Both the position numbers and the translations under genes were made by a program. A stretch of DNA of 64,000 nt from Rhizomicrobium electricum (lineage in GTDB: Bacteria; Pseudomonadota; Alphaproteobacteria; Micropepsales; Micropepsaceae), in assembly GCF_011762045.1 (NCBI RefSeq), contig NZ_JAASQS010000003.1, positions 1-64,000 on the forward strand, written 5' to 3'. The notes beneath the pieces are model-generated. The model was given only the letters and a program-made list of their open reading frames with translations, had not been told where the DNA came from and searched no databases. Position 1 is the stretch's first letter. Every line of letters begins with the position of its first letter. Below, one piece after another: positions 17,326 to 28,105 of the stretch.

Positions 17326-17781
17326 ATGATCAAAAAATGGATGGCCGTGGCAGCGGTGTTTCTTGTTGTTTTCGGTCTCTGGGGTGCGTGGTGTTTTGTG
17401 CTGCTTGTGGCGCTTAAGCTTGCTATGGCTTTTTGGCACAGTTCATCACCACCTGAGCCGTTTCAGTATTTCCTCGGCACCTTCATCCCCGCGGTAGCGT
17501 ACAGCGTGTCACTATTTGCATTCCGCAAGAAGCGCTATGCACCACTGCTCAAAATGATTTCGATACTGCTTAGCTTCCCAATTGGCGCGCTTCTCGTAAT
17601 TTCGTCCCTTCGACTTGAACATCCTCCAGGCAATCCGGGCGTAGGTGTGGTTCTTGTTCCACTTGTCTTGGTCGGGTCTGCGACGCTCCTATATTGGGCG
17701 GGGTCTGCTGGCTTCAAGGTCGCGGGGAATTATCTGGTCCGGAAACGTCAGTGGAAATGGGGTCAGAGTGGATTTTCATAG
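17326..17781 (+). CDS. small multi-pass membrane protein of unknown function
   Basis: A 151-residue hydrophobic protein with four or five predicted membrane segments: ~5-38 (long, possibly two helices), ~50-70, ~80-100 and ~110-135, ending in a basic tail. No family recognised. ATG 17326 has GGGGGA ten bases upstream; the longer in-frame extension to 17098 crosses a repeat and is hydrophilic, so I reject it. The gene is flanked by two copies of a 71-bp imperfect direct repeat, which may mean that it was inserted or duplicated as a cassette. Confidence 0.55.
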   Translation: MIKKWMAVAAVFLVVFGLWGAWCFVLLVALKLAMAFWHSSSPPEPFQYFLGTFIPAVAYSVSLFAFRKKRYAPLLKMISILLSFPIGALLVISSLRLEHPPGNPGVGVVLVPLVLVGSATLLYWAGSAGFKVAGNYLVRKRQWKWGQSGFS

Positions 17782-17852
17782 GCGCATCGGCTCATCGGTC
17801 GTTGCGTGTCGCCTTTTGGCGCATTTCGGGCTCTCAGGAAGTATAGGGCCAG

Positions 17853-17923
17853 TGTAAAAACTGGTCGCGATGAGGGCGGGATTGAAGGCGGACGTCTCTA
17901 GCCCGGTATCAGTTTTAGCTCTG
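17853..17923 (+). repeat. 71-bp imperfect direct repeat, copy 2
   Basis: Second copy of the 17081-17151 repeat, same orientation, downstream of the membrane-protein gene. Substitutions only, no gaps, so the copies are old. Confidence 0.6.
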
Positions 17924-17955
17924 ACCTCCAGCATTCCTGACCGCAGATCGTAATG

Positions 17956-18396
17956 TTAAACAAAAACGCCGAACGCAATCACGTTGCATTGGGCGTTCCA
18001 TTTTTTGGCAATAACCTCGACATCACCGCCAGGCGGACCGGGATCGGGAGGAGCGAAAATGCCATTCAAGATCGCCACAAAACAAAAACGGCTTTTCTCG
18101 AGGCAACAGTTATAATTGCGCTTGACTACTGCGCAGTCTACTTCCGCTCTGAAGCTAACAGTTATCCGGCGTCCGCGACTGTCCGGCGGCGAAAGATACT
18201 GGAGGTACGGCAGGGAAAACCCATCGCTTTCGTAAACGCCGAGTTTGGCATTTTCGAAACCCGGCTCCTTCTTCAGAATATTGTACATGCAGTCTGCTGC
18301 CTTCTGAAGTTCAGGCGGCACAGGTTGGGTCGGCGTTGCCGATGCAACATTGGTGGCTAATAGAGCGCAGAACATAACCGCACATAGCCATTTCAT
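17956..18396 (-). CDS. small exported protein of unknown function
   Basis: A 146-residue protein with a signal peptide (MKWLCAVMFCALLATNVASA, cut near residue 20), then a small domain with five Cys in the mature part. No family recognised. ATG 18396 has a GGGGGG run eight bases upstream. The gene is convergent with the small membrane-protein gene across the second 71-bp repeat. Signal peptide and ribosome site support it as real; the function is unknown. Confidence 0.55.
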   Translation of the reverse strand: MKWLCAVMFCALLATNVASATPTQPVPPELQKAADCMYNILKKEPGFENAKLGVYESDGFSLPYLQYLSPPDSRGRRITVSFRAEVDCAVVKRNYNCCLEKSRFCFVAILNGIFAPPDPGPPGGDVEVIAKKWNAQCNVIAFGVFV

Positions 18397-18507
18397 TTCA
18401 GCCCCCCGCTCAGTAACAGCCAGACTGTACTACAGTTTGCCCATTTTTGCTCACTCACCAAAGGGATATGGACCGACCGCTTCTGGCGTAAATCAGCCCC
18501 TAGCACT

Positions 18508-18975
18508 TCAGCCGGTGATGCGCCGCGGCGCAAGAAGCGCGGCCAGGTCCTCGGGCGGGGCGGATTGCTCCCAGCGGGCGATGCCGTCCGGGATCGCGAC
18601 GCCATCGAGCTTTCGCGACGTCCAGATATGGGCAACGATTTTCAGTTCGTCACTGCGGTCCAGCGTGCCCGCGCGCAGAACGGCGATGCCGGGGCGGGCG
18701 CTGTTGGTGTTGTAGATGCGGGTAAAACACACCGGACAAGCGCGCTGGCGCGACAGGCGCCCGCTCGGCGCGGTGAGTTCGAACAGCGCGGGCTCGCCGG
18801 AAACCTCGAGCGCCGTTTCGGGAACCAGCACCTGCAGGCTGAAGGCGCTCCCCGACCAGGTCTGGCAGTCGCGGCAATGGCAGGCATAGGCGTTCGGCAG
18901 GCCCTCGACACGGACCCGGTAGCGCACGCGCCCGCAGCGACATCCGCCTTCGATGAATTCGTTCGCATCCGTCAT
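18508..18975 (-). CDS. GFA family (CENP-V/GFA domain) zinc protein
   Basis: A 155-residue GFA/CENP-V domain protein. The zinc-binding cysteines of the family are present: C12 and C14 in GGCRCGRV, C32, C34 and C37 in ACHCRDCQ, C80 and C83 in RACPVCF. The founding member was proposed to bind glutathione and help formaldehyde detoxification, though most homologues have no assigned reaction. I choose ATG 18975 over the 198-residue frame because the domain begins right after it and the extension is basic and unconserved-looking. It is divergent from the BamB-like gene across 127 bp. Confidence 0.85.
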   Translation of the reverse strand: MTDANEFIEGGCRCGRVRYRVRVEGLPNAYACHCRDCQTWSGSAFSLQVLVPETALEVSGEPALFELTAPSGRLSRQRACPVCFTRIYNTNSARPGIAVLRAGTLDRSDELKIVAHIWTSRKLDGVAIPDGIARWEQSAPPEDLAALLAPRRITG

Positions 18976-19055
18976 GCCTCGCAGTGTGGCCGGAAGGGGT
19001 TTCCGGCGCAACCGGCCCGGCAGTGCGCGCCTCACCACACCGTTATTTGACCCTT

Positions 19056-19079
19056 CGTCAATGCGGGCCTTTATTGACG
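19056..19079. promoter_or_regulatory. inverted repeat in the GFA / beta-propeller divergent region
   Basis: CGTCAAT (19056-19062) and ATTGACG (19073-19079) form perfect 7-bp arms around a 10-base spacer, ending 23 bases before the ATG at 19103. TTGACC just upstream could be a -35 box. Candidate operator or leader hairpin; no regulator is evident nearby. Confidence 0.3.
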
Positions 19080-19102
19080 GCCTAATTTCACGGGGATGGG
19101 TC

Positions 19103-20425
19103 ATGCGGCTGGTTCTTGCGCTTGCGACGTGCGTTGGATTTTCTCTGGCGGCGGGCGCTGCCGATGCGCCGATGTTCCGCGGCGATGCCCAGCATACCGG
19201 TGCCTATGCCGGACAAGGCACGACCGTCTTCGGCGGCGTGAAATGGAGCTTCCACGCCAAAGGCGCGTTCGTCTCCTCGCCCGCCGTGGTTGGAGATACC
19301 GTGTTCGCCGGGAATACGGACAATTTCCTTTATGCCGTGAACCGCGACAGCGGCGCGCTGAAATGGAAATTCGAAACCAAAGGCCGCGTGGTGTCGTCGC
19401 CGGCGGTCGCAGGCGGGATGGTTTATTTCGGCTCCTATGACGGCAATTTCTACGCCGTGGACACAGCGAGCGGCGCGCTGAAATGGAAATTCGCCACCGC
19501 AGGCGAACGCCGCTTTGCCGCCAAACACCTGCACGGCGCCGAACCCGCGGCGGAGACGATGCCGGACCCGTGGGATTGCTATCTCTCCTCGCCGACCGTC
19601 TCGAACGGAAAAGTGATTTTCGGCAGCGGCGACGGCAATATCTACGCGCTCGATGCGGCAAGCGGGGCCAAAGTGTGGGCGTTCAAGACCGGCAACGTGG
19701 TGCACGCCTCGCCCGCGGTCGCGAACGGGACCGTCTATATCGGAAGCTGGGACACGTTCTTCTATGCGCTCGATGCAGCCACCGGCGCGGAGAAATGGCG
19801 CTTCAAGACCGGCGACGACGAGAAGATCCATAACCAGACCGGCATCCAGTCCTCGGCGGCGGTGGCCGGCGACATGGTGTTCTTCGGCGCGCGCGATGCG
19901 CATCTCTATGCCTTGAACGCCAAGACCGGCGCCAAGGCGTGGGACTTCTCGACCAAAGGCTCGTGGGTGATCGCCTCGCCGGCGGTGCGCGGCGGTCATG
20001 TCTATGTCGGCACCTCCGACACCGGGCTGCTGTTCGATTTCGACGCCAAGACCGGCAAGCTGAACGCGACGGTGGATTTGAAAGGCTGGCCGCTGTTCTC
20101 CTCGCCGGCGCTGTCCGGCGGCATGCTCTATGCCGGTTCGATGAAAGGCGTGCTGCACGCGGTCGACCTCAAGACCCATACGCAGGCCTGGGCCTTCGTG
20201 ACGGAAGCCTCGAAAGCCGCCGCCGCGGTCGCCAAGCCCGACGGCTCGGCGGATTGGGAGAAGATCTTCGACAGCGGATTTTACGACGACAGCATCGGCG
20301 GCTATCTGAAGCTGCTGAGCTATGGCGCGATCCTCGCCTCGCCCGCGGTGGCGGACGGGATCGTCTATGTCGGCGCGACGGATGGAAATCTGTACGCCCT
20401 CGCCGTCAAGCCCGCCGGACGATAA
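19103..20425 (+). CDS. exported PQQ-type beta-propeller protein (BamB-like)
   Basis: A 440-residue exported protein with a signal peptide (MRLVLALATCVGFSLAAGAA) and about seven beta-propeller blades. Six repeat the pattern LYAxDxxSGAxxWxF: for example YAVNRDSGALKWKF, YAVDTASGALKWKF, YALDAASGAKVWAF, YALDAATGAEKWRF and YALNAKTGAKAWDF. This is the PQQ-like repeat fold of BamB and of quinoprotein dehydrogenases. There is no lipobox as in true BamB, and no dehydrogenase calcium/PQQ residues that I can identify, so I call it propeller only. ATG 19103 replaces a 50-codon upstream extension that overlaps the GFA gene. The next gene is also an exported propeller, 62 bp on. Confidence 0.85.
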   Translation: MRLVLALATCVGFSLAAGAADAPMFRGDAQHTGAYAGQGTTVFGGVKWSFHAKGAFVSSPAVVGDTVFAGNTDNFLYAVNRDSGALKWKFETKGRVVSSPAVAGGMVYFGSYDGNFYAVDTASGALKWKFATAGERRFAAKHLHGAEPAAETMPDPWDCYLSSPTVSNGKVIFGSGDGNIYALDAASGAKVWAFKTGNVVHASPAVANGTVYIGSWDTFFYALDAATGAEKWRFKTGDDEKIHNQTGIQSSAAVAGDMVFFGARDAHLYALNAKTGAKAWDFSTKGSWVIASPAVRGGHVYVGTSDTGLLFDFDAKTGKLNATVDLKGWPLFSSPALSGGMLYAGSMKGVLHAVDLKTHTQAWAFVTEASKAAAAVAKPDGSADWEKIFDSGFYDDSIGGYLKLLSYGAILASPAVADGIVYVGATDGNLYALAVKPAGR

Positions 20426-20487
20426 TCCGCTTCACACGCCCCCCGCCGGCGCCGTAGGCTCGCGCCGAGTTTTCACCGGGGGATGCG

Positions 20488-21645
20488 ATGCGCGGTGTGG
20501 TGTTCGGATTTGTGGCCGCCGTGGCGCTGGCATCGGCCGCATCGGCGGCGTGCAGCAACCAAGGTCCGGCCGTGCAGGACGTCGCCGTTCCGGGCGCGCC
20601 GTTCGCCAGCGTCCCATCGGCCGACGGCTGCACCATTTACGTCTCGCTGCGGACCGAGGACGGCCGAGGCGCAATCGCCATCGTCAGCCGGACGGGCGAC
20701 AAGCCCGTTCTCACCGGCACGGTTTCAACTCCGGCGCCGCTGTGGGGCCTCACCCTGACACGCGACGGTGCGCTGCTGATCGCGGCGGACGGAAAAGGCG
20801 CGACCTTCGTCGACACGCGCGCCGCAACGGTGCAAGGCGCCATCGCCGACGGCGGCAAAGACACCATCTACACGGCAGTGACGCCCGACGAGACGCAGCT
20901 GTTCGTCAGCGACGAGCACTCGCGCGGGATCGGCGTTATCGACCTCGCCAAAGCGCGCAGCGGTGGATTTTCCCGCGATGCCGCCGCAAGCACCATTCCG
21001 GTATGGCTGGCGCCGGTCGGCTTGGCGGTGTCGCCCGATGGCAAAGCATTGTTCGCAACCGTCCAGATCGTCACCCAGCCGGACCTGCCCCGAACCTGTT
21101 CCGACGAACAAGGCCGCGGCGGCGAACACCACGAAGGCGCACTGCTGGTGATCGATACGCAGCGGGCCAAAAGCGATCCCACCCACGCAGTGGTGGCGTT
21201 CGCCTATGCCGGCTGCAATCCGGTGCGGGTCGCGCTGTCGCCCAAAGCCGACCGCGCTTATGTGACGGCGCGCGGCAGCAATGCGCTTCTGATATTCGAC
21301 ACCGCCAAGCTGGTGACGCAGTCCAAAACCGCCCTGATCGCATCGGTGCCGGTCGGCAAGTCGCCGGTCGGCGTGGCGGTGACGCCCGACGGCAAGACCG
21401 TCGTGGTGAGCAATTCCGACCGCTTCGCCGACGACGGCGCGCACAAGTCGGTGACCTTCGTCGATGCGGCCAAGGCGGAAACCGGCGCGGCGGCATTGCT
21501 CGGCAGTGTCGACGTCGGTGCCTTCCCGCGCGAACTGAGCATCACGGCGGACGGCGGCACCCTGATCGTCGCCAACGCGCGCTCGGCCTCGATCACCCTG
21601 ATCGATCTGAAAACGGTGACGCTGAAGCCGGCGACGCAGCCGTAA
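20488..21645 (+). CDS. exported YncE-like beta-propeller protein
   Basis: A 385-residue exported protein: signal peptide MRGVVFGFVAAVALASAASA, then a seven-bladed YVTN/YncE-type propeller with blade motifs such as VTPDETQLFVSDE, VAVTPDGKTVVVSN and SITADGGTLIVANA. Such proteins are periplasmic or surface scaffolds; the ligand is unknown. ATG 20488 has GGGGGA upstream. It lies in tandem with the PQQ-type propeller gene, probably one transcript, and is followed by a strong stem-loop shared with gltD. Confidence 0.8.
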   Translation: MRGVVFGFVAAVALASAASAACSNQGPAVQDVAVPGAPFASVPSADGCTIYVSLRTEDGRGAIAIVSRTGDKPVLTGTVSTPAPLWGLTLTRDGALLIAADGKGATFVDTRAATVQGAIADGGKDTIYTAVTPDETQLFVSDEHSRGIGVIDLAKARSGGFSRDAAASTIPVWLAPVGLAVSPDGKALFATVQIVTQPDLPRTCSDEQGRGGEHHEGALLVIDTQRAKSDPTHAVVAFAYAGCNPVRVALSPKADRAYVTARGSNALLIFDTAKLVTQSKTALIASVPVGKSPVGVAVTPDGKTVVVSNSDRFADDGAHKSVTFVDAAKAETGAAALLGSVDVGAFPRELSITADGGTLIVANARSASITLIDLKTVTLKPATQP

Positions 21646-21650
21646 ACAAA

Positions 21651-21674
21651 ATGGCCGGGGCGAACCCCGGCCAT
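21651..21674. terminator. bidirectional terminator between the propeller gene and gltD
   Basis: Perfect 10-bp stem ATGGCCGGGG/CCCCGGCCAT with a CGAA loop. Read on the minus strand it is followed by TTTTGTTT, a good U-tract for ending gltBD transcription; on the plus strand the tail is poor. The two genes converge here. Confidence 0.75.
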
Positions 21675-21699
21675 AAGTCGCTGCGAACACCGTCGGCTG

Positions 21700-23151
21700 C
21701 TATCGTGGCAGCGTCGACGATCCCATCAAGAACTCGTCCACGGCCCGCGCGGCCTGCCGGCCTTCGCGGATCGCCCACACCACCAGCGACTGGCCGCGGC
21801 GCATGTCGCCGCACGCAAAGATGCGGGGGAGCGAGGTCTTGTAATCTTTTTCGGTGGCCTTGACGTTGCCGCGGGCATCGAGTTCGACGCCCGCCTGCTC
21901 CAGCATGCCGGCCTGACGCGGGCCGGTGAAGCCCATCGCCAGAAGCACAAGATCGGCGGGAAGCGTGAACTCGCTGCCCGGCACCGTCTTCGGCGAGCGG
22001 CGGCCCTGGCCGTCGGTCTGCCATTCGACGCGCACGCACTCGATGCCTTTGACCTTGCCGTTCTCGCCGACCAGACGGCGGGCCATCGACGCCCACTCGG
22101 TGGTGCAGCCTTCTTCCTGCGACGACGACACGCGCAGCTTGATCGGCCAATCGGGCCACGTCGTGCCCTTGTTTTCCTTCACCGGCGGTTGCGGCAGGAT
22201 TTCGATCTGGGTCACCGAAGCGGCGCCCTGGCGGTTGGAGGTGCCGACGCAGTCCGAACCGGTGTCGCCGCCGCCGATGACGATGACGTGCTTGCCCTTG
22301 GCGCCGATGGTGCCTTGCGGCGCGGCGCGGGATTCGTCGTCGCCCGCGTTGCGCTTGTTCTGCTGCATCAGGAATTCCATGGCGAAATGCACGCCCGCCA
22401 GTTCCCGCCCCTCGATCGGCAGATCGCGCGGCGCTTCGGCACCGCCCGCCATCACCACGGCGTGGAAATTCTCCAAGAGCGCCGAGACCGGCAAGGTGAT
22501 GCCGACTTCGACATTGGTGCGGAACTCGACGCCTTCGGCCTGCATCTGCTTCAGGCGGCGGTCGATGCGCTGCTTGCCGAGCTTGAAGTCGGGAATGCCG
22601 TAGCGCAGCAATCCGCCGATGCGGTCGTTCTTCTCGAACACCGTCACGGCATGGCCGGCACGCGCGAGCTGCTGCGCCGCCGCCAGACCCGCCGGGCCGG
22701 AACCGACCACGGCGACACGCTTGCCGGTTTTCTCGACCGGAACCACCGGCACGATCCAGCCTTCTTCCCAGCCGCGCTCGACCGTCTCGCATTCGATGGT
22801 CTTGATGGTGACCGGCGTATCCTGGATGTTGAGCGTGCACGCCGCTTCGCACGGCGCCGGACAAACGCGGCCGGTGAATTCGGGGAAGTTGTTGGTCGAA
22901 TGCAGGACCGTCAACGCGTTGCGCCAATCGTCGTGATAAACGAGATTGTTCCAGTCCGGGATCAGGTTATTGACCGGACAGCCGTTGTGGCAGAACGGAA
23001 TGCCGCAATCCATGCAGCGCGAGGCCTGCGTCGACGTCTCCGCCGGCTTGAACGGCTTGACGAACTCATGCCAGTGCTTGAGCCGCTCCTCCGGCTTTTC
23101 GTAGGAGCGGTCCTTGCGGTCGACTTCGAGGAATCCGGTGACCTTGCCCAT
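21700..23151 (-). CDS. gltD: glutamate synthase [NADPH] small subunit GltD
   Basis: A 483-residue beta subunit of NADPH-dependent glutamate synthase, passing electrons from NADPH through FAD and [4Fe-4S] clusters to GltB. N-terminal cluster cysteines are C46, C49, C54 and C58 ([14 protein letters not shown]) and C97, C101 and C105 (CPAPCEAAC). The FAD-binding site is [15 protein letters not shown] near 146-160, and the NADPH Rossmann motif is [12 protein letters not shown] further on. Length matches the family. It starts three bases after the gltB stop, so the two are one operon. Confidence 0.96.
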   Translation of the reverse strand: MGKVTGFLEVDRKDRSYEKPEERLKHWHEFVKPFKPAETSTQASRCMDCGIPFCHNGCPVNNLIPDWNNLVYHDDWRNALTVLHSTNNFPEFTGRVCPAPCEAACTLNIQDTPVTIKTIECETVERGWEEGWIVPVVPVEKTGKRVAVVGSGPAGLAAAQQLARAGHAVTVFEKNDRIGGLLRYGIPDFKLGKQRIDRRLKQMQAEGVEFRTNVEVGITLPVSALLENFHAVVMAGGAEAPRDLPIEGRELAGVHFAMEFLMQQNKRNAGDDESRAAPQGTIGAKGKHVIVIGGGDTGSDCVGTSNRQGAASVTQIEILPQPPVKENKGTTWPDWPIKLRVSSSQEEGCTTEWASMARRLVGENGKVKGIECVRVEWQTDGQGRRSPKTVPGSEFTLPADLVLLAMGFTGPRQAGMLEQAGVELDARGNVKATEKDYKTSLPRIFACGDMRRGQSLVVWAIREGRQAARAVDEFLMGSSTLPR

Positions 23152-23154
23152 GGT

Positions 23155-26100
23155 TCACTCCGCCGCCTGGCTTTGCGCCTGAAGCTCGGTGAGAGCCCGG
23201 CGGTATTCGCGCGGCATGATCTTGACGAAACGCTTGACGGCATCATCCCAGTGATCGAGCAGCCATTTGGCGCGCTCCGACTGGGTATAGAGAAGGTGGC
23301 GCTGCACCAGGATGCGCAGCCGCTCGGCATCGAAGCGAAGCGGATCGCCCATCCCGGCATCGGCGACGCTGACCGATTTCTGGCGCGGCATGGCCTCGTC
23401 GGCCGAACCCGCCGCGACCGGACCGATCTTCTCGATATCGACCATATCGCGGTTGGCGAGTTTCTCGAACGTGCCGTCCGCATCGTAGACGTAGGCGATG
23501 CCGCCCGACATGCCGGCGGCGAAATTGCGCCCCGTCTTGCCGAGCACGGCGACGACGCCGCCGGTCATGTATTCGCAGCCGTGATCGCCGGTACCTTCCA
23601 CCACCGCCACCGCGCCGGAATTGCGCACCGCGAAGCGCTCGCCCGCGACGCCTTCGATATAGGCCTCGCCCGCGATGGCGCCGTAGAGCACGGTGTTGCC
23701 GACGATGATGTTCTCGGTCGGATCGCGGCCGGTCCCCTTGGGCTGGCGCACGACGATGCGGCCGCCCGACAGGCCCTTGCCGACATAGTCGTTGGCATCG
23801 CCGACGAGTTCGAGGGTGACGCCGCGCGACAGGAACGCACCGAACGACAGGCCGGCGGTGCCGGTGTAGGCGATCTGGATGGTTTCGTCCGGCAAGCCCT
23901 CGTGGCCGTAGACCTTGGCGATCTCGCCCGACAGCATGGCGCCGACGGTACGATCGACGTTGCGGATGGTGCGGACGAGCTTGACCGGCTTCTTCTTGGC
24001 GATCGCATCCTTGCAGGCGACGATCAGTTCGTGGTCGAGCGCGGTTTCCAGCTTGTGGTTCTGCTGTTCGCAATTGAAGACCGCGACGCCCGGCTTCGGC
24101 TTGGGCTGATAGAGGATCTTCGAAAGGTCGATGCCCTGCGTCTTCCAGTGGCGCACGGCGTCGGACATATCGAGGCGGTCGGCACGGCCGATCATCTCTT
24201 CGACGGTCTTGAAGCCGAGCTGCGCCATGATGGAGCGCAATTCCTCGGCGACGAAGAAGAAGTAGTTGATGATGTGCTCCGGCGTGCCGGCGAAGCGGGC
24301 GCGCAGGACCGGGTTCTGGGTCGCGATGCCGACCGGACAGGTGTTGAGATGGCACTTGCGCATCATCAAGCAACCCGCAGCGATCAGCGGCGCAGTGGCG
24401 AACCCGAATTCGTCGGCACCAAGCAGCGCGGCGATGGCGACGTCACGGCCGGTCCGCAGACCACCGTCGACCTGCACCGCGATGCGGCCGCGAAGACCAT
24501 TGAGCACGAGGGTCTGCTGGGTTTCGGCAAGGCCGATTTCCCAGGGCGAACCGGCGTGCGTGGTCGACGTCAGCGGCGAAGCGCCGGTGCCGCCGTCGTA
24601 ACCGGAAATGGTGACGTGATCGGCGCGACACTTGGCAACGCCGGCCGCGACGGTACCGACGCCCACTTCCGACACCAGCTTCACGGAGATGCGCGCCTGC
24701 TGGTTCACCGACTTCAGGTCGCGAATGAGCTGGGCGAGGTCTTCGATCGAATAGATGTCGTGATGCGGCGGCGGCGAAATCAGGCCGACGCCCGGAGTCG
24801 AATGGCGCACCTTGGCGATGGCCTTGTCGACCTTCTTGCCCGGCAACTGGCCGCCCTCGCCCGGCTTGGCGCCCTGGGCCATCTTGATCTGGATGTCGTC
24901 GGCGTTGACGAGGTATTCGGTGGTGACGCCGAAACGGCCCGACGCGACCTGCTTGATGCGCGAGCGCGTGCTGTCGCCGTCCGGAAGCGGCTTGAAGCGC
25001 TCGGCCTCTTCACCGCCCTCGCCGGTGTTGGAACGCGCGCCGATGCGGTTCATCGCCTTGGCGAGCGTGGTATGGGCTTCGCGGCTGATCGAACCGAAGC
25101 TCATCGCGCCGGTGGCGAAGCGCTTGACGATCTCGGACGCCGGTTCGACGTCGGCGATCGGCAGCGGATGCTCGCCCGGCTTGAACTTCATCAGGCCGCG
25201 CAGCGCCAGCAGCCGTTCCGACTGTTCGTTGATGGCGGCGGCGAACGACTGATAATCGTCCCAATTGTTGCCGCGCACGGCGTGCTGCAGCTTGGAAATC
25301 GTTTGCGGCGTCCAGGCGTGATCCTCGCCGCGCAGGCGGAAGGCGTACTTGCCGCCGACGTCGAGCTGTTCGCGGTAGATCGGATTGTCGCCATAGGCGC
25401 CGCTGTGGCGCTCGACGCATTCCTCGGCGATATCGAGCAGGCCGACACCTTCGACGCGGCTGGCGGTGCCGGTGAAATACTTCTCGACGAATGCCGAATT
25501 AAGGCCGATGGCGTCGAAAATCTGGGCGCCGCAATAGGACTGATAGGTCGAGATGCCCATCTTGGACATCACCTTCAGGATGCCCTTGCCGATCGCCTTG
25601 ACGTAATGCTTGCGCACTTCATCGGCATCGAGCTTGAGCCCGGCATCGACGCGGATCTGTTCGAGAGTCTCGAACGCCATATAGGGATTGATCGCCTCGG
25701 CGCCGTAACCCGCCAGAACGCAGAAGTGATGCACTTCGCGCGCTTCGCCGGTTTCGACCACGAGGCCGGTCTGCATGCGCAGGCCCTGACGGATCAGATG
25801 ATGATGCACCGCCGCGGTGGCGAGCGCCGCCGGGATCGGAATGCGATCGGCGGCAACCGCGCGATCCGACAGGATCAGAATGTTGTAGTCGGCCAGCACC
25901 GCATCGGTCGCTTCCATGCAGATGCGCATGAGGGCGGTCTCAAGGCCCTTGGCGCCTTCCGACGCGGCCCAGGTGCAGTCGATGGTGGTGGTGCGGAACG
26001 CGGCGTCGGCCAGTTCCTCGATGGCGCGGATCTTTTCGAGATCGCCGTTCGACAGCACCGGCTGATGCACTTCCAAGCGCTTGTGCGAACCGGCGGCGTG

Positions 26101-27777
26101 GCCGAGCAGGTTCGGGCGCGGACCGATCATCGACACCAGGCTCATGACGAGTTGTTCGCGGATCGGATCGATCGGCGGGTTGGTGACCTGCGCGAAGTTC
26201 TGCTTGAAATAATCGTAGAGCAGACGCGGCTTCTTCGACAGCACGGCAAGCGGCGTATCGCAGCCCATCGAGCCGATCGGGTCTTCGCCGTTCGCGGCCA
26301 TCGGTTCGAGGAAGAATTTGAGGTCTTCCTGCGAATAACCGAACGCCTGCTGGCGGTCCAAAAGCTCGGACGGCGTGAAATTGCGCACGCCCGAATCCGG
26401 CACGTCGGGCAACTCTTCGAGATGATACTGCGCCGCCTTCAGCCATTCGTCGTAGGGCTTCTGCGAAGCAAGCTGATGCTTGATCTCGCTGTCCTTGATG
26501 ATGCGGCCTTGTTCGAGGTCGATCAGCAGCATCTTGCCGGGCTGCAAACGCCACTTGCGCTTGATCTTCTCTTCCGGGATCGGCAGCACGCCGGCTTCCG
26601 ACGCCAAAATGACGAGATCGTCGCTGGTCTCGATATAGCGCGCCGGACGCAAGCCGTTACGGTCGAGCGTGGCGCCGATCTGGACGCCGTCGGTGAAGGC
26701 GATGGCGGCGGGGCCGTCCCACGGTTCGAGCAGCGCAGCGTGGTATTCGTAGAAGGCGCGGCGTTCCTGATCCATCAGCTTGTTGCCGGCCCAGGCTTCC
26801 GGGATCAGCATCATGACGGCCTGCGCCAGCGGATAGCCGGCGGCGAGCAGCAGTTCGAGCGCGTTGTCGAGGCTGGCGGTATCGGACTGGCCGTGCGGGA
26901 TCAGCGGCCACATCTTGTCGAGGTCGGCGCCGAGAAGATCGCTCTCCATGGTGCGGCGGCGCGCGTTCATCCAGTTGACGTTGCCGCGCAGCGTGTTGAT
27001 CTCGCCGTTGTGGGCGATGAAGCGGAACGGATGCGCCAGCTTCCACGACGGGAAGGTGTTGGTCGAGAAACGCTGATGCACCATCGCCAGAGCGGACGTG
27101 GTCAGCGGGTTCTGCAGGTCGAGATAGAACTTCTCGACATCGCCGGCGAGCAGCAGACCCTTGTACACGACGGTACGGGTCGAGAAGCTCGGCATATAGT
27201 AGTGCGTGATTGCCGGGTTCTTGTACTTCTTGGCAAGCTGTTCCAGCGGATTCTGGGTCTGCTTGCGCACGGCCAGAAGCTTGCGCATGAACGCGGCTTC
27301 GTCGCGGATATTGGGCCCCCAGCCGATCACCGCCTGCTTGATGACAGGCATCGAGTCCAGAACGGTCTCGCCCAGCATCGAAGGATCGACCGGCACGTCG
27401 CGCCAGCCGAGCAGCACCTGCCCTTCCTTCTTCAGGAAGGTCTCGAACACGCCGACGATGGTCTCGCGCGCCGCTTCGTCTTTCGGCAGGAAGCACATCG
27501 CCACGGCATAGTGGCCCGGCGCCGGAAGCGTCACGCCCGCGTTGGCCGCCCAGTCGCGCAACAGCGCATCGGGAATCTGCAACATGATGCCGGCGCCATC
27601 ACCGACCAGCGGGTCCGCGCCCACCGCTCCGCGATGGTCGAGCGCAAGCAGGATCTGCAAACCCTGTTTGACGATGTCGTGCGACTTCGCGCCTTTGATG
27701 TTGGCGATGAAACCCACGCCGCAAGCGTCATGCTCGTTTTGCGGGTCGTAGAGGCCTTGTTGCGGCGGCAGCGACAT
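23155..27777 (-). CDS. gltB: glutamate synthase [NADPH] large subunit GltB
   Basis: A 1540-residue alpha subunit of glutamate synthase, converting 2-oxoglutarate and glutamine to two glutamates. The class II amidotransferase domain starts at Cys19 in HDACGVGF, which becomes the N-terminal nucleophile after propeptide removal. Central domain, FMN-binding synthase domain (EGGEEAERF, then [13 protein letters not shown] and [18 protein letters not shown]) and the C-terminal GXGXG beta-helix domain are all present, with the cluster cysteines [14 protein letters not shown] choose ATG 27777, giving an 18-residue propeptide with AGGG in front. An upstream ATG at 27885 would give a 54-residue propeptide and cannot be excluded. 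Confidence 0.95.
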   Translation of the reverse strand: MSLPPQQGLYDPQNEHDACGVGFIANIKGAKSHDIVKQGLQILLALDHRGAVGADPLVGDGAGIMLQIPDALLRDWAANAGVTLPAPGHYAVAMCFLPKDEAARETIVGVFETFLKKEGQVLLGWRDVPVDPSMLGETVLDSMPVIKQAVIGWGPNIRDEAAFMRKLLAVRKQTQNPLEQLAKKYKNPAITHYYMPSFSTRTVVYKGLLLAGDVEKFYLDLQNPLTTSALAMVHQRFSTNTFPSWKLAHPFRFIAHNGEINTLRGNVNWMNARRRTMESDLLGADLDKMWPLIPHGQSDTASLDNALELLLAAGYPLAQAVMMLIPEAWAGNKLMDQERRAFYEYHAALLEPWDGPAAIAFTDGVQIGATLDRNGLRPARYIETSDDLVILASEAGVLPIPEEKIKRKWRLQPGKMLLIDLEQGRIIKDSEIKHQLASQKPYDEWLKAAQYHLEELPDVPDSGVRNFTPSELLDRQQAFGYSQEDLKFFLEPMAANGEDPIGSMGCDTPLAVLSKKPRLLYDYFKQNFAQVTNPPIDPIREQLVMSLVSMIGPRPNLLGHAAGSHKRLEVHQPVLSNGDLEKIRAIEELADAAFRTTTIDCTWAASEGAKGLETALMRICMEATDAVLADYNILILSDRAVAADRIPIPAALATAAVHHHLIRQGLRMQTGLVVETGEAREVHHFCVLAGYGAEAINPYMAFETLEQIRVDAGLKLDADEVRKHYVKAIGKGILKVMSKMGISTYQSYCGAQIFDAIGLNSAFVEKYFTGTASRVEGVGLLDIAEECVERHSGAYGDNPIYREQLDVGGKYAFRLRGEDHAWTPQTISKLQHAVRGNNWDDYQSFAAAINEQSERLLALRGLMKFKPGEHPLPIADVEPASEIVKRFATGAMSFGSISREAHTTLAKAMNRIGARSNTGEGGEEAERFKPLPDGDSTRSRIKQVASGRFGVTTEYLVNADDIQIKMAQGAKPGEGGQLPGKKVDKAIAKVRHSTPGVGLISPPPHHDIYSIEDLAQLIRDLKSVNQQARISVKLVSEVGVGTVAAGVAKCRADHVTISGYDGGTGASPLTSTTHAGSPWEIGLAETQQTLVLNGLRGRIAVQVDGGLRTGRDVAIAALLGADEFGFATAPLIAAGCLMMRKCHLNTCPVGIATQNPVLRARFAGTPEHIINYFFFVAEELRSIMAQLGFKTVEEMIGRADRLDMSDAVRHWKTQGIDLSKILYQPKPKPGVAVFNCEQQNHKLETALDHELIVACKDAIAKKKPVKLVRTIRNVDRTVGAMLSGEIAKVYGHEGLPDETIQIAYTGTAGLSFGAFLSRGVTLELVGDANDYVGKGLSGGRIVVRQPKGTGRDPTENIIVGNTVLYGAIAGEAYIEGVAGERFAVRNSGAVAVVEGTGDHGCEYMTGGVVAVLGKTGRNFAAGMSGGIAYVYDADGTFEKLANRDMVDIEKIGPVAAGSADEAMPRQKSVSVADAGMGDPLRFDAERLRILVQRHLLYTQSERAKWLLDHWDDAVKRFVKIMPREYRRALTELQAQSQAAE

Positions 27778-28105
27778 GAGCCCTGTCCATTCGGAGTTGA
27801 GCCGGAAAATCCCAGACTCGTGGTTGATCGCGCTTCCGACGGAAACCCAGTCCACAAGCGCTGGAAACGCACTCTGCTTCTGCATACTTAAGGGTCCCTG
27901 TGCAATTGGGAAATGGCGCAGAAGTGACGCACTTTGGAATTAAATTGTCGCGGTAAACTGCGGACGGCAATCGAATGACCAATTCCGGCCGTTTTGTGGC
28001 ACGAATTTGAGCAGCCCTGCGCGATGTCTCCCCGACCCCGACCGGGAACCCGGAACTCCCCCCAGCCTCGGCGGTTATCACGAGGCAAAAACAAAGGAAC
28101 GGACC
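27778..28105. other. divergent gltB / csbD intergenic region
   Basis: This holds the possible 36-codon N-terminal extension of gltB (to 27885), the gltB promoter region (not pinned down) and the EcfG-like promoter of csbD at 28052-28076. I see no other gene. Confidence 0.5.
28052..28076 (+). promoter_or_regulatory. candidate EcfG-type promoter of csbD
   Basis: GGAAC (28052-28056) and GGTT (28073-28076) are separated by 16 bases, the same one-mismatch form as the DUF883 promoter, with the -10 ending 29 bases before the ATG. A second GGAAC at 28045-28049 gives a poorer spacing. Confidence 0.55.

Noticed and set aside
22189..27891. 1900-codon plus-strand open frame opposite gltB and gltD
   Set aside because: Antisense shadow of two certain genes caused by high GC at third positions; the translation is low-complexity and unlike any protein.
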